Positions 25,445 through 33,992 of a DNA stretch of 64,000 bases are shown here, one piece after another. The stretch is from an uncultured Dongia sp. (GTDB taxonomy: Bacteria > Pseudomonadota > Alphaproteobacteria > Dongiales > Dongiaceae), in the NCBI RefSeq assembly GCF_936916975.1, contig NZ_CAKZGO010000020.1, positions 1 to 64,000 on the forward strand. Reading direction: 5' to 3'. The translations under genes and the position numbers were made by a program. The first letter of the stretch is position 1; each line of letters opens with the position of its first letter. Under the pieces are notes generated by a model, which searched no databases, was not told the origin of the DNA, and saw only the letters and a list, made by a program, of their open reading frames with translations.

Positions 25445-27745
25445 ATGGGCGATAGCGGCGTCGAAACTGAGCGGAATACAGGTAGCAGGGCCTTGCGAAA
25501 CGCGGATTCGCGGCGCGGCGCCGTGGGTCGGTCGATGCCTGCGGAGTCCGGTAGGGCGCTGCGCAATCTCTCCTCGCTCTGGACGACGCCGGTCAGCAAT
25601 CCGGCGCTCCTGATTGCTACCTTGACCGTGATCGCAGCCCTGGCCATTGCCTCCGTCGTGGCAACGATGCTGGAGGCGGCAGAGTCGATCACGTCGCCCT
25701 TGCCGATCCTGATCCTGCTCCTCTCCATGCTGGCGGGCCTTGCCGTGTTTCGTCTGGCTCGTGCCGGCAGGACCGCCATGGAAGCGCAGCGCCGCGTGGT
25801 CGATGCGGGATTTGAGGCGGCAGATGCAATCGTCATCCTGCGCACCGCCGATGGTCGGTTGCTGCAGGCCAACGCCGTGGCCGAGCGCGTGTCCGGTTAC
25901 AGCAGCGCTGAACTCGCCAAGCCTCAGATCTGGCAAACCACTTTTCTGCCCGACGACCTTGCTGCCGAGATGGCCATCGAGGCCGAAGCCCTCAAAGGCG
26001 ACCGGCCGGTGTTTCGCGAAGGCTCGTGGATCGCCAAATCCGGCCGGCGTCATCTGGTCCGCTGGTCCAACGTCGCCCTGCAGCAGCCCGGCCAAACGCC
26101 CGTCCTGCTGAAGGTTGGGCTCGACCTCACCGAATTGCGGCGCAGCGAAATGGGTCTGCTGCGGAACGAGACCTATCTGCGCCTCGCACACCGTATGGCG
26201 AAGCTCTGTCACTGGTATTGGCGCCCCGACGGGGAAGAATGGCACCTCAATCCCACGAATTCGCGCGGTCATTACACCTATTCGGACGAGGTCGAGGATC
26301 TTTTCGGTTACAGGCCGGAAGAATTGCCGAACCAGGGTGACCCGTTCGCCAAGATGATCGCCCATCCCGGCGACGAGGAATCCTTGCGCGATCAGTATGC
26401 AAGGTTTCGGGTCGGCGCCCATGACAGCTATACAATCGAGTACCGGGCCATCCATCGCAGTGGACGCCTGCTCTACATCCGCGAGACCGGCGAGCGCCAG
26501 CGCAATGATGTGGGCGACATCGTGCAGATTGCCGGCACCTTTCAGGACGTCACGGAGACGCGTGCCTCGGAACGCAGCCTGCAACGGGCGCAGGCGGAAT
26601 TGCGGCGTTCCTTGCGCATGTCCGGCCTGTGCCATTGGTCATGGCAATTGTCGCTGGACAGTGCTGACGGTATGCCCGGCATCTATCAGTCGTCAGGCGA
26701 CACGGCAGACCTCCTCGGCCTCGCGGCAGAGGATGTGGAGCTTGACGACCGTGACTGGCACCGGCAGGTCGTCCACCCGGAGGACGCCGATTGGACCTGG
26801 CAGCGTTATGAGGAGTTCCGCCACGGATCGGCGCCGACCCTCGTTCAGGAATACCGCATCAACTCGCGCTATAAGGGCCTCCGCTATGTGCGCTCCATCT
26901 GCGAGAAGACCTTCGATGCCAACGGGCGCCTGATCGAGATCAGCGGGGCATTGCAGGACATCACCGAGCAGCGCCAGCGCGAGCTGGAGCTACTCAAGGC
27001 GAAGAACGCAGCGGAGATCGGCAACCGCTCGAAGACCGAGTTTCTCGCCAATATGAGCCATGAACTGCGTACGCCGTTGAACGCCGTCATCGGGTTCTCG
27101 CAGGTCATCCGCGACCAGCATTTCGGCGACGCACCGGCACGCTATTCGACCTATGCCGCCGATATCCACAAGAGCGGGCAGATGCTCCTCAAGCTGATCG
27201 GCGATGTCCTCGACATGTCGAAACTGGAAGCCGGCAAGGTTGAAATCTACGAGGAACAGGTCGATCTCGGCAGTGTCGCCGAGGATTGCCTCCGGATGCT
27301 GCAGGCCCGTGCTGAGGAGGGTCAGGTACGTATCGAGCGCAACTTTGCCAGCGACCTGCCGCCGCTCCTGGCCGATGCCCGCGCGGTGACGCAGGTACTG
27401 CTCAACATCCTCACTAATGCCATCAAATTCTCACCGCCGGATCGGGTGATCTATCTATCGGCACGGATCGGCGATGGTGGCGATATGCTGGTCGTCATTC
27501 GCGATACCGGCATCGGCATGTCGAAGGAAGCCATGCAGCATCTGTTCTCGGCCTTCCATCAGGCCGACGCCACCATCAGCCGTCGCTTCGGCGGGACGGG
27601 CCTGGGTCTTGCCATCAGCAAACGGCTGATGGAGTTGCATGGTGGGTCGATCGACCTCAGCAGCGAGCCGGATCTTGGCACGCGCGTGGTGCTGCGTTTC
27701 CCGGCAGCACGGGTCGGCCAGCGCGCTCGCACGCCGGCTGTTTGA
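25445..27745 (+). CDS. Membrane-bound PAS sensor histidine kinase
   Basis: Sensor kinase of 766 residues. Two membrane helices lie near 53-74 and 85-104 with almost no periplasmic loop between them, so sensing is probably cytoplasmic or within the membrane. Three PAS domains follow (about 115-240, 260-375, 395-505); the second and third carry PAC-type ends (AGTFQDVTETRAS and SGALQDITEQRQR). The HisKA domain has the phospho-acceptor H539 in NMSHELRTPLNAV; ATPase motifs are NAIKFS, DTGIGM and GGTGLGLAISK. The DHp region (ADIHKSGQMLLKLIGDVLDM) resembles the DivJ/PleC kinases of alphaproteobacteria. No response regulator is nearby. It is convergent with the caspase-like gene. Confidence 0.93.
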   Translation: MGDSGVETERNTGSRALRNADSRRGAVGRSMPAESGRALRNLSSLWTTPVSNPALLIATLTVIAALAIASVVATMLEAAESITSPLPILILLLSMLAGLAVFRLARAGRTAMEAQRRVVDAGFEAADAIVILRTADGRLLQANAVAERVSGYSSAELAKPQIWQTTFLPDDLAAEMAIEAEALKGDRPVFREGSWIAKSGRRHLVRWSNVALQQPGQTPVLLKVGLDLTELRRSEMGLLRNETYLRLAHRMAKLCHWYWRPDGEEWHLNPTNSRGHYTYSDEVEDLFGYRPEELPNQGDPFAKMIAHPGDEESLRDQYARFRVGAHDSYTIEYRAIHRSGRLLYIRETGERQRNDVGDIVQIAGTFQDVTETRASERSLQRAQAELRRSLRMSGLCHWSWQLSLDSADGMPGIYQSSGDTADLLGLAAEDVELDDRDWHRQVVHPEDADWTWQRYEEFRHGSAPTLVQEYRINSRYKGLRYVRSICEKTFDANGRLIEISGALQDITEQRQRELELLKAKNAAEIGNRSKTEFLANMSHELRTPLNAVIGFSQVIRDQHFGDAPARYSTYAADIHKSGQMLLKLIGDVLDMSKLEAGKVEIYEEQVDLGSVAEDCLRMLQARAEEGQVRIERNFASDLPPLLADARAVTQVLLNILTNAIKFSPPDRVIYLSARIGDGGDMLVVIRDTGIGMSKEAMQHLFSAFHQADATISRRFGGTGLGLAISKRLMELHGGSIDLSSEPDLGTRVVLRFPAARVGQRARTPAV

Positions 27746-27766
27746 TCAACGCGATCTAACCGACGC

Positions 27767-29128
27767 TTACTGCGCAGCGAGCGTGAAGGGGTGCTTTTCG
27801 TTGTCGCGCGCATAGATGATGACGCATTCCTGCTTTGCCTGGCCCTTGCACTTCTGCAAAGCGCGCTTTTGCGGATAGCGGGAATCCATGTTCTCCGGGA
27901 TGCCTTTCTTGCCCGCGACGCAGAGCGTCGTTTCCATGCAGATGAACGTGGCGCCCACCGTGCCGTCGGGCGAGACAGCAAAGGCGCCGTTGCGGTGCTG
28001 CAGTTCGCTGAGATACCCCTTGATCATGCCGCTCACCTTGGATGAGAGCTGGATGGGGCCATTGGGGTCGCTCGGTACGGCAGGTGTCTCCGGGGGGAGT
28101 GCCGCGACCTGTGCCGCCGGTGCCGAGGCGACAGGCTCCGGTGCCGCGACGGCGACCTTTGGAACGGCGGTTTCCGTGCTGCGCTCGGCGACCTTGGGCG
28201 GTGTCGTGCGGAGGCGTGACGCCCGGGAACGAGCGAGATCGGCATGGGCACCGTCCGGAAAGCGCGCCAGATAGGCGTCGAACTCACTGGGATCGGTGCT
28301 GCCCTTGACGTCTTCCCAGAAGGCTTCCTCGGCGTTCGACGCAGCAGTCTTGGCCGCCACCCCCGGCTGGAAATAGAAGGCACCGGTCAGCGATGAAGAA
28401 TCCCAAGGCACCTGAGTAGCTTCGGTCTTGCCCATCACACGGACGCGGACGTTGCGAAACGCTTCCTCAATGGCAATGCCCGGCTTGCCGAGTTCCTCCG
28501 CGATGGCCGCAGTGTACGGCGAGTTCTTGCCCTCACCATCGGCGGCAACGTCGCCTGGGCCCGTCGAATAGCCGATAAAGGTACCGGTCGGCGCATCCAT
28601 GCGGGCCAAACCTCGGGTCGACGAGCGCATGCTGCGCGCGAGCGGATTGTTCCGACAAGCGTCAAGGAGGACAATGTTCACACCGACGCCAGCATATTCC
28701 ATCTGTTTGAGGACCGCGTCGGCGGAGATGGCTTCCATGTCGACATCTGCCTCGGTGGCTATCGCTGCATTGGTCGGGATGAGATAGTTGACGCCGTCGA
28801 CCTGAACACCGTGCCCGGCATAAAAGAAGAGGCCGACGGCGGTAGGACCTGCAGCGGATAGTTTTTGGCCGAACTCCGAAATCGCACGCTTCATCGCCTT
28901 CTGGTCGCCGTTGACGAGCTTGGTCACCTGGAAACCGAGACTGCTCAAGCGCTCGGCCATCAGATTGGCGTCATTGGGCGGGTTGACGAGGCTGCCGATC
29001 TCCTGGCCGTACTTGCCGTTGCCGACGACCAGGGCGAGGCGCGGCTCGGCCATGGCAGACCCGCCGACGAGGAAGACACTCGTCAGGAACAGGGCCGCCG
29101 CCAGGATTTTCGATCGAACATGTGTCAT
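27767..29128 (-). CDS. Secreted caspase-like (peptidase C14) protein
   Basis: Metacaspase/paracaspase-type cysteine protease of 453 residues from the ATG at 29128, where a signal peptide begins (cleavage near SAMAEP, about 27-28). The p20 domain (about 30-265) has the catalytic His106 in FYAGHGVQ and Cys158 in LLDACRNNP. A linker rich in Ala, Pro and Val (about 335-385) leads to a C-terminal domain of roughly 70 residues with four cysteines (ICMETTLC, KCKGQAKQEC) that ends in VIIYARDN. That tail could be a disulfide-bonded sensor or anchoring domain. Bacterial orthocaspases cleave after basic residues and have been linked to stress and cell death; the role here is not known. Confidence 0.9.
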   Translation of the reverse strand: MTHVRSKILAAALFLTSVFLVGGSAMAEPRLALVVGNGKYGQEIGSLVNPPNDANLMAERLSSLGFQVTKLVNGDQKAMKRAISEFGQKLSAAGPTAVGLFFYAGHGVQVDGVNYLIPTNAAIATEADVDMEAISADAVLKQMEYAGVGVNIVLLDACRNNPLARSMRSSTRGLARMDAPTGTFIGYSTGPGDVAADGEGKNSPYTAAIAEELGKPGIAIEEAFRNVRVRVMGKTEATQVPWDSSSLTGAFYFQPGVAAKTAASNAEEAFWEDVKGSTDPSEFDAYLARFPDGAHADLARSRASRLRTTPPKVAERSTETAVPKVAVAAPEPVASAPAAQVAALPPETPAVPSDPNGPIQLSSKVSGMIKGYLSELQHRNGAFAVSPDGTVGATFICMETTLCVAGKKGIPENMDSRYPQKRALQKCKGQAKQECVIIYARDNEKHPFTLAAQ

Positions 29129-29483
29129 GTCGGTCAATGTAACGCGATTGAGGACGAAACGGCAGTGCGCTAGCGCACACTCATTGCCAAAGGTCGCTAA
29201 AGTCTCCGAAAGCGCAGAAAGTCGCGAAAGCGTCACTTTGACTAAAACACACAGTATTTAGTCATAGGATCTGGGTCCGTCCGTTGATCTAGTGATTATG
29301 TTGCATTTTAGTTAAAAAAATTCCGTTAGAAATCATACCCCTAGATGTGCTTCTTGCCAAATTAGGTTGACTTTAACCATTCCGCGACTTTAGCTTTCCA
29401 CTATCGGGGCTAAACGGGGGGATCTGTGAAGGGTATAGGTGCGTCAAAGCGTGTAGGGCGCCCGGATATTCGTAGCAGACGTG
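29129..29483. other. AT-rich divergent promoter region caspase / DUF2336
   Basis: A 355-base gap, clearly more AT-rich than its surroundings between about 29230 and 29400. On the plus side TTGACT at 29367-29372 is followed after 18 bases by TAGCTT, a weak sigma-70-like pair that could serve the DUF2336 operon. The minus side presumably drives the caspase-like gene. No gene is seen in it. Confidence 0.4.
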
Positions 29484-30623
29484 ATGGCGAACGACGGCAT
29501 TGATGGCGAACAGCTGCTGGCATTAGCGCGGCTCCGGTCCGACGAAGGACGGGCCGAGTTGTTTGCCGTCATCGGCGATCTGTTTCACGATCGCAGCGAT
29601 GTGCTGAGCGCGCAGGAACGCGCCCTGATGCTCGACATCCTGGAAAAATTGATGCGCGACGTGGCGCGCGAGGTGCGACGCAAGCTCGCCCTGCGCCTCG
29701 CCGATGCGCCCGGCCTGCCACACGAGCTTGCCGTCATGCTGGCCAATGACGAGATCGACGTGGCGACACCGATCCTGCTGCGTTCGTCCGTGTTGCAGGA
29801 TGTCGACCTCATCGAGGTCATTCGCCATCGCTCGCGCCAGCATATCCTGACCGTCGCCATGCGCCGCGATCTGAGCAGCACGCTCAGCGAGACCCTGATC
29901 GAGACCGGTGACCGCGACGTCATCCGCACACTCCTGGAGAACCAGGACGCCAATATTTCGCGCACCACGCTGGCTTATCTTGTCGAGCAGTCGAAGGTCG
30001 TCGACGAGTTCCAGGAACCGCTGGTCCGCCGCCGCGATCTGCCCAAGGAGCTCGGGCGACGCATGGTGCATTGGGTCGCCGCCGCCTTGCGCCAGGCCCT
30101 GCTCGACCGTTTTGCCATCGACCCCAATGCCTTGGACGATCGCCTGGAGCCGGTGGTGCAGGAGGAGATCATTCAGGTGACGGCGGAAATCGAAGCCGAC
30201 AGCGCCGCCGATGTCCTGTCACGTGCCTTGGGCGCGCAGCGCCAGCTGACCCCGCGCCTGCTGCTGCAGACCCTGCGCAAGGGCGAGGTGCAATTGTTCG
30301 AGGCGATGTTCGCCGAAATGAGCGGGCTGCGCCTCAAGCTGGTGACGCGCCTTGTCTACGAGCCAGGTGGCCAGGGGCTCGCGGTCGCCGCGCGCGGCAT
30401 GGGCCTCAACCGCGAGGAATTCGCAACCATCTTCCTGCTGACCCGGCGGGCTCGCGCCGGTCAGGCAGGCTTCGCCCCGGCCGAACTGGGCCGGGCCCTT
30501 GAATTCTTCGACCGCCTGACGCATGCGGCGGCCGAAACCGTGCTCACCCGCTGGCGTCGCGACCCTGACTATCTGTTCGCCATCCGCTCCATCGAAGAAG
30601 GGCAGGAGAAGAAACGCGCATGA
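29484..30623 (+). CDS. DUF2336 domain protein (first of two)
   Basis: Soluble, largely helical protein of 379 residues from the ATG at 29484. It belongs to DUF2336, an alphaproteobacterial family of HEAT-like helical repeats; here the helices carry LADAPGLPHELAVMLANDEIDVATPIL (about 73-99 in short pieces), a typical Asp/Glu-rich repeat. The second half includes ALGAQRQLTPRLLLQTLRKG, MSGLRLKLVTRLVYE and a C-terminal LGRALEFFDRLTHAA. Its stop overlaps the start of the histidine kinase gene (ATGA), so both are made together. A second DUF2336 gene lies on the other side of the kinase. The function is unknown; a kinase partner or scaffold is suggested by the arrangement. Confidence 0.88.
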   Translation: MANDGIDGEQLLALARLRSDEGRAELFAVIGDLFHDRSDVLSAQERALMLDILEKLMRDVAREVRRKLALRLADAPGLPHELAVMLANDEIDVATPILLRSSVLQDVDLIEVIRHRSRQHILTVAMRRDLSSTLSETLIETGDRDVIRTLLENQDANISRTTLAYLVEQSKVVDEFQEPLVRRRDLPKELGRRMVHWVAAALRQALLDRFAIDPNALDDRLEPVVQEEIIQVTAEIEADSAADVLSRALGAQRQLTPRLLLQTLRKGEVQLFEAMFAEMSGLRLKLVTRLVYEPGGQGLAVAARGMGLNREEFATIFLLTRRARAGQAGFAPAELGRALEFFDRLTHAAAETVLTRWRRDPDYLFAIRSIEEGQEKKRA

Positions 30624-32200
30624 ACAAAGTCACGCCCCTGGCACCCAGTTTTTCACAGACCACGGTCATGGTCGCGACGCAGCGCGCCAATCCGGCCAAT
30701 GAAGCAGCACCCTCGCCGGCGCGCCTCAACGACCTTTTCCGGCAGGAACTGCTCGAATTCGGCCCGGCCATGATGATGTGCGACCCGAAGGGCGCGCTCA
30801 CCTGGGCCAACGCATCCTGCCGGCGCATCAGCGAGACCCGCGTCGACGGCGGCACCATCGGCGAACGCCTGCGCCTCGCGGAAATCGCCGAGGAAATCGA
30901 TTTCCGCCGCACCACCGTGTTCCGCGACTGGGATTTCTCCGCCGGCGGCGCTGTCCAGCGTCTGCGCGCGCGCTTCGAACCGATGACTGAGCCCAATGGC
31001 ACGCTGACCGGTTTCGGTGGCATGCTGACCCTGCTGCAGGATGGAAGGAACAGCCAGGACGAGACGGCTGTCGCCCTCGACCGGCATATGGATTTCATCC
31101 GCCTCTCTTCCGATTGGATGTGGGAGACCGATGCGGCACTTAACCTCCGCCTTGTGACACAGCGGGTCGTGGGCGCCTTGGGCATGGTGCCGCAGCAGCT
31201 GATTGGCCGGAATCTCCTCGATTTGGTGGCGTCAGAAGCGCTGCGCAGCAATCTGCAGCGGCGCCTCACCAAGCTCTCCCCCTTTCGCGACCTTCCCTTT
31301 GATGCCGAAGATGCCACCGGCAAGCGCAAGCTGTTCCTGATGAGCGCGCTGCCGGTGTTCGATCCGGTGACCGGCGCGCTGTCCGGCTATCGCGGCTCGG
31401 CCTCCGACATCACCGAGCTCACCCGGCGCGAGGAAAATCTCCGCGCCGCCAAGGAAACGGCCGAGACCGCCAATCGCGCGAAGAGCCAGTTCCTCGCCAA
31501 TATGAGCCATGAGCTGATGACTCCGCTCAATGCCGTGATCGGCTTTGCCGACGTCATGCGCATGGGCTTGCTGGGGCCGATCGAGAACCCTGAATATCGC
31601 AGCTATGTGCGCGACATCCATGGCAGTGCCGTCAATCTCATGGGCATCATCAACGACATCCTCGATGTCTCGCGCATCGAGAACGGCCAGGCCGAGATCA
31701 ACGAGAGCGCCTGCAATATCGAGGAACTGTTCGATTCAGTAGCGCGTCTCATCCAGGACCGGCTGCAGGCACAAGGGCTAGCGCTCACCATCGACCTGCC
31801 GGCACGCCTGCCGCGGGTCCATGCCGACAAGCGCAAGCTGAAGCAGATCCTGGCCAACCTCCTCGCCAATGCGGTGAAGTTCACGCCGCGCGGCGGTCGC
31901 ATCACACTCGGTGCCGGCATGACCCGCGCCGGCGATCTGCAGCTCAGCGTCACCGACACCGGTATCGGCATCGCCGCCCATGACATGGACCGGGTGATGC
32001 ATCCCTTCTCGCAGGCAGATAGCGGCCTCAACCGCAAATATGAAGGCACCGGCCTCGGCCTCACCTTGTCGCTGGGCCTCGCGCGCCTCCATGGCGGCGA
32101 TCTGCGCCTCGAAAGCACCCTCGGCGAAGGCACCCGCGCCATCGTCACGCTCCCCAGCAGCCGCGTGATCGACGGAAGCCATCTGACGCCGGTGAAGTAA
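30620..32200 (+). CDS. Soluble PAS sensor histidine kinase
   Basis: Cytoplasmic histidine kinase of 526 residues without membrane segments. Residues 45-145 form a degenerate PAS domain (FGPAMMMCDPKGALTWANAS), 160-275 a second one ending in SGYRGSASDITELTRRE. The HisKA region has the phospho-acceptor H297 in NMSHELMTPLNAV; the usual HELRTP arginine is methionine. The DHp helix (MGLLGPIENPEYRSYV, then INDILDVSRIENG) resembles DivJ/PleC-type kinases. ATPase motifs: NAVKFTPRGG, DTGIGI, GTGLGLTLSLGLARLHGG. It is co-translated with the upstream DUF2336 gene, and no response regulator is encoded nearby. Confidence 0.93.
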   Translation: MNKVTPLAPSFSQTTVMVATQRANPANEAAPSPARLNDLFRQELLEFGPAMMMCDPKGALTWANASCRRISETRVDGGTIGERLRLAEIAEEIDFRRTTVFRDWDFSAGGAVQRLRARFEPMTEPNGTLTGFGGMLTLLQDGRNSQDETAVALDRHMDFIRLSSDWMWETDAALNLRLVTQRVVGALGMVPQQLIGRNLLDLVASEALRSNLQRRLTKLSPFRDLPFDAEDATGKRKLFLMSALPVFDPVTGALSGYRGSASDITELTRREENLRAAKETAETANRAKSQFLANMSHELMTPLNAVIGFADVMRMGLLGPIENPEYRSYVRDIHGSAVNLMGIINDILDVSRIENGQAEINESACNIEELFDSVARLIQDRLQAQGLALTIDLPARLPRVHADKRKLKQILANLLANAVKFTPRGGRITLGAGMTRAGDLQLSVTDTGIGIAAHDMDRVMHPFSQADSGLNRKYEGTGLGLTLSLGLARLHGGDLRLESTLGEGTRAIVTLPSSRVIDGSHLTPVK

Positions 32201-32203
32201 GTC

Positions 32204-32345
32204 CCCCTCTCCCCGACCCTCCCCCACCGCCGACGAATGTCGGCCTTCGCCGACTGCGGGGGGAGGGAGTAGTCCGCCACAACCACCTCGCTATAGTTCC
32301 CTCTCCCCCACGTGGGAGAGGGTTAGGGAGAGGGGGTGGAACGAC
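32204..32345. repeat. Palindromic repeat cluster between kinase and second DUF2336 gene
   Basis: Two repeat elements fill this spacer. The first has GTCGGCCTTCGCCGAC at 32239-32254 within a longer dyad (CCGCCGACGAATG... ), an inverted copy of the element at 15064-15079. The second, from 32301, is CCCTCTCCCCCACGTGGGAGAGGG followed by AGGGAGAGGGGGTGGAACGAC, the same tail as at 59021-59036. They could form terminators after the kinase gene. Confidence 0.65.
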
Positions 32346-32441
32346 TAGACTCACCATCCCCATCAGAGCAAAAACTTTACCCGCCCCTAGCCCGCGGGTT
32401 ACCAATGGGGCTCATCTCCGTTGAGTCGGGAGCGGGTGGGC

Positions 32442-33620
32442 GTGAGCGAAGGCTTCGACCTCAAGGAACTGGCCCTGGTGGCCCGCGACAAGTCGCCGGA
32501 AGGGCGCTCGCGGATGTTTGCCTTGCTGGCGCGCCTGTTCTGGCGGCGCGGCTCGATCATGAAACCCAAGGAACGGGTCATGCTGGCCGAGATCCTCCGC
32601 CTGCTGCGACCCAAGACCCTGCGCGACGCCCGCATGGAGCTCGCCTATGAGATGGCGGGGTCCACGCTGGCCGAACCGGACCTGCTGAAAGTCTTCGCCG
32701 AGGACGAGATCGAGGTCGCCTCCCCGGTCCTCTTTGCCACCAACCGGCTGGAGCCCAGCGATCTGATCAGTATCATCGAGGCGAAGGGCGCCGACCACGC
32801 CGCCACCATCGCCAAGCGCAAGGGACCGACCATTGCGGTCGTCGATGCCCTGGCGCGGCTGGAGGAGCCGGAGATCCTGCGGGGGCTGCTGGCCAATGCC
32901 GAGGCACCCTTCTCCATCCCCGCCTTGTCGGCCGCCGCCCTGGTGGCGATGACCGATGTGGAGTTGCAGGCGCTGGTGGCCGACCGGCGCGAACTGCCGG
33001 AGAGCCTTGCCGAAGACATGATGACCTGGGCGGACCCCGCCGTGTGCGAGACGCTCAACCAGCGCTTCCTGTTCGATGCCATGGCAGCTTCGCCGCAGCG
33101 TCCGGTCTATGGCCAGAAGGCGCAGCCGATGCCGCCGGCCGACAGCATCGCCATCGCTGCGGAAGAGGAGGCGCCCGAACCGGCACCGGGCGAGATCGAA
33201 CTGACGCCGGCCTCGATGATCAGCGCCTTGCGCAGCGGCAACCTCGCCTTGTTCCAGGCGCAGATGGCGCATTTGGCCAATCTGCGCATGGGATTGGTGC
33301 GCAAGTTGATGAGCGAGAATGGCGGCGACAGCATCGCCCTCATCGCCCGCGCGATCGGCCTGCGGCGGGATGAGTTCGCGCAGATCTATCTGCTGGCGCG
33401 CAAGCTGAAGACCAAGGCCGCCGGTGTCGGTGCGGCCGATCTCGGCCAGGCGCTCGATTTCTTCGACCGCACGGAAGTCTCGCAGGCCAGCACCATCATC
33501 GCCCGCTGGCGCCGCGAATCGGCGCGTGACGCCGTCACCGAAAGCGACGATGCAGCGCCGACAGCGCTCGACGAGACCCCACCGGTGGCGCCATCCGAAG
33601 CAACGACGGAAACAGTTTGA
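32442..33620 (+). CDS. DUF2336 domain protein (second of two)
   Basis: Paralogue of the protein at 29484-30623, 392 residues from the GTG at 32442; a TTG 21 bases upstream is an alternative. The layout is the same: an N-terminal FDLKELALVARDKSPEGRS block, EDEIEVASPVLFATNRLEP in place of NDEIDVATPILL, and the C-terminal IGLRRDEFAQIYLLARKLK followed by LGQALDFFDRTEVSQ. It differs by a longer acidic and proline-rich insert (about 235-260) and an acidic tail with PTALDETPPVAPSE. It lies 240 bases downstream of the kinase on the same strand. Confidence 0.87.
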   Translation: MSEGFDLKELALVARDKSPEGRSRMFALLARLFWRRGSIMKPKERVMLAEILRLLRPKTLRDARMELAYEMAGSTLAEPDLLKVFAEDEIEVASPVLFATNRLEPSDLISIIEAKGADHAATIAKRKGPTIAVVDALARLEEPEILRGLLANAEAPFSIPALSAAALVAMTDVELQALVADRRELPESLAEDMMTWADPAVCETLNQRFLFDAMAASPQRPVYGQKAQPMPPADSIAIAAEEEAPEPAPGEIELTPASMISALRSGNLALFQAQMAHLANLRMGLVRKLMSENGGDSIALIARAIGLRRDEFAQIYLLARKLKTKAAGVGAADLGQALDFFDRTEVSQASTIIARWRRESARDAVTESDDAAPTALDETPPVAPSEATTETV

Positions 33621-33992
33621 CCGTCACCTCATGCTCCGGTGCGTGTCGTACAAGCGTTTACCAATTGCACCGATGTCCGCTGCCACCGGCGGTCCGGCTG
33701 CACAGCGTCGCCCTGACCGGCGAAGTGCCGGGAGCCGCGCGCAGATCGCCAGAGATGCGCTCCGCCCTACACAGGGAAACGCTCCGACATTGAGAACAAA
33801 AGCAGCCCTGGTAAAGATCGCTGACGGCGCAGAAACCTGCATGAAATCAGCTAAATCTATTGAACCATAACAATTGTTGAAGAAAGATGACGCCAGCTGA
33901 GTGCCAAGGGTCGGCGGCAGACAAGAATAACGTCTTGCCGATAATTGCCCTGCCCGCATTCGAGCTTCGAATGACAGAGGAGGTTACAAAAA
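33621..33992. other. Intergenic region upstream of the oligopeptide ABC operon
   Basis: A 372-base gap with no recognisable gene. A possible sigma-70-like promoter is TTGAAC at 33860-33865 and AAAGAT at 33883-33888 (17-base spacer), which would give a leader of about 100 bases before the binding-protein ATG at 33993. AGAGGAGG lies about 12 bases before that ATG. Short open frames here are shadows of neighbouring coding sequence or lack a start signal. Confidence 0.35.

Noticed and set aside
25412-26635. 407-codon minus-strand frame inside the PAS kinase gene
   Set aside because: Fully antisense to a kinase with clear PAS and HisKA motifs, no ribosome binding site, low-complexity His/Arg/Gly-rich product.
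33624-33959. 111-codon minus-strand frame in the spacer before the oppA-like gene
   Set aside because: Rich in Ser, Arg and Ala without conserved pattern and without a start signal; overlaps the probable promoter.
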